From Vulcanisaeta sp. (GTDB lineage: Archaea > Thermoproteota > Thermoprotei > Thermoproteales > Thermocladiaceae): a stretch of 48,365 nucleotides of DNA. The stretch is taken from assembly GCA_023256215.1 (NCBI GenBank), contig JAGDXB010000118.1:1-48365 (forward strand). Direction: 5' to 3'. Positions 47,940 to 48,365 of this stretch are shown here, in pieces. Positions within the stretch are counted from its first letter, which is position 1, and the number at the start of each line of letters is the position of its first letter. Under the pieces are notes generated by a model. That model had not been told where the DNA came from, made no database searches, and saw only the letters and a program-made list of their open reading frames with translations. The position numbers were made by a program, and so were the translations under genes.

Positions 47940-48365
47940 ATGAGTGAGGAGGTTAAGGAGGTAAAGATTGAGACCAGTGGTAAAGTCATTCAATCTCCCT
48001 GTGGTCCTATAATTCACGGCCTTGAAGATGTCCTTGTTAAGACAACTACCATAAGTGATATCGACGGTAAGAATGGCATACTATGGTATAGGGGCTATAG
48101 AATTGATGACTTGGCTAAATACTCAACATTTGAGGAGGTCGCCTACCTAATACTGTATGGTAAATTACCAAATAGGAAGGAACTCGATAATTTCAAATCA
48201 CTACTCGCGTCATATAGGGATTTACCCAGTGAGGTCTACTCGGTAGTTACGACGCTGGGCAAGGTTAAGGCACACCCGATGCTTGCCCTTGAGGCTGGTG
48301 TGGCAGCTTTGGGTGCATTTGATGAGAACCCAAGTGATTATAGTAAGGAGGCTAATTTGAAGAGA
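47940..48365 (+). CDS. Citrate synthase, 5' part only (runs off the window); absent from the supplied ORF track
   Basis: ATG at 47940 then MSEEVKEVKIETSGKVIQSPCGPIIHGLEDVLVKTTTISDIDGKNGILWYRGYRIDDLAKYSTFEEVAYLILYGKLPNRKELDNF..., open to the window end. Confidence 0.93.
   Translation, partial: MSEEVKEVKIETSGKVIQSPCGPIIHGLEDVLVKTTTISDIDGKNGILWYRGYRIDDLAKYSTFEEVAYLILYGKLPNRKELDNFKSLLASYRDLPSEVYSVVTTLGKVKAHPMLALEAGVAALGAFDENPSDYSKEANLKR

Overview
The window is a gene-dense chromosomal segment of a hyperthermophilic crenarchaeon. The family content and TATA-box/leaderless style suggest Thermoproteales, of the Vulcanisaeta/Caldivirga type (inference). It holds about 50 genes, mostly housekeeping. 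I saw no CRISPR array, IS element, provirus or rRNA.

Recognisable content:
- RNA genes: a 5'-partial tRNA-Ala(UGC) at the left edge and a complete tRNA-Asn(GUU) with a short non-canonical intron in the variable loop.
- Information processing: Clp1/Grc3-like RNA kinase, CCA-adding enzyme, rps13, Nep1, TiaS, a Trm11-like methyltransferase, PCNA and family-B DNA polymerase (PolB1 type).
- Amino-sugar and nucleotide-sugar genes: glmS plus two sugar-nucleotidyltransferase/left-handed beta-helix proteins.
- A compact three-gene unit: aconitase-X/phosphomevalonate dehydratase large subunit, a HAD phosphatase, and a CobB/CobQ-like amidotransferase with inverted domain order.
- A fatty-acid/ETF electron-transfer block: FixX, FixC, acyl-CoA dehydrogenase, EtfB and EtfA.
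- Oxygen handling: a flavodiiron protein and a two-gene bd-type oxidase of the CydAA' kind. NadM and a 5'-partial citrate synthase close the window; the ORF track missed the citrate synthase.

The most interesting observations are:
(1) the 17-nt tRNA-Asn intron with a relaxed bulge-helix motif;
(2) Glu-only N-terminal tails on both PCNA and PolB1;
(3) the inverted-domain amidotransferase and its operon;
(4) a GlmU-like protein with a degraded nucleotidyltransferase signature next to glmS;
(5) a spaced direct repeat in the divergent fixC/acyl-CoA dehydrogenase control region;
(6) an amino-acid permease with no canonical start codon for its conserved N-terminus.

All identifications come from reading the sequence. 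No searches were run.
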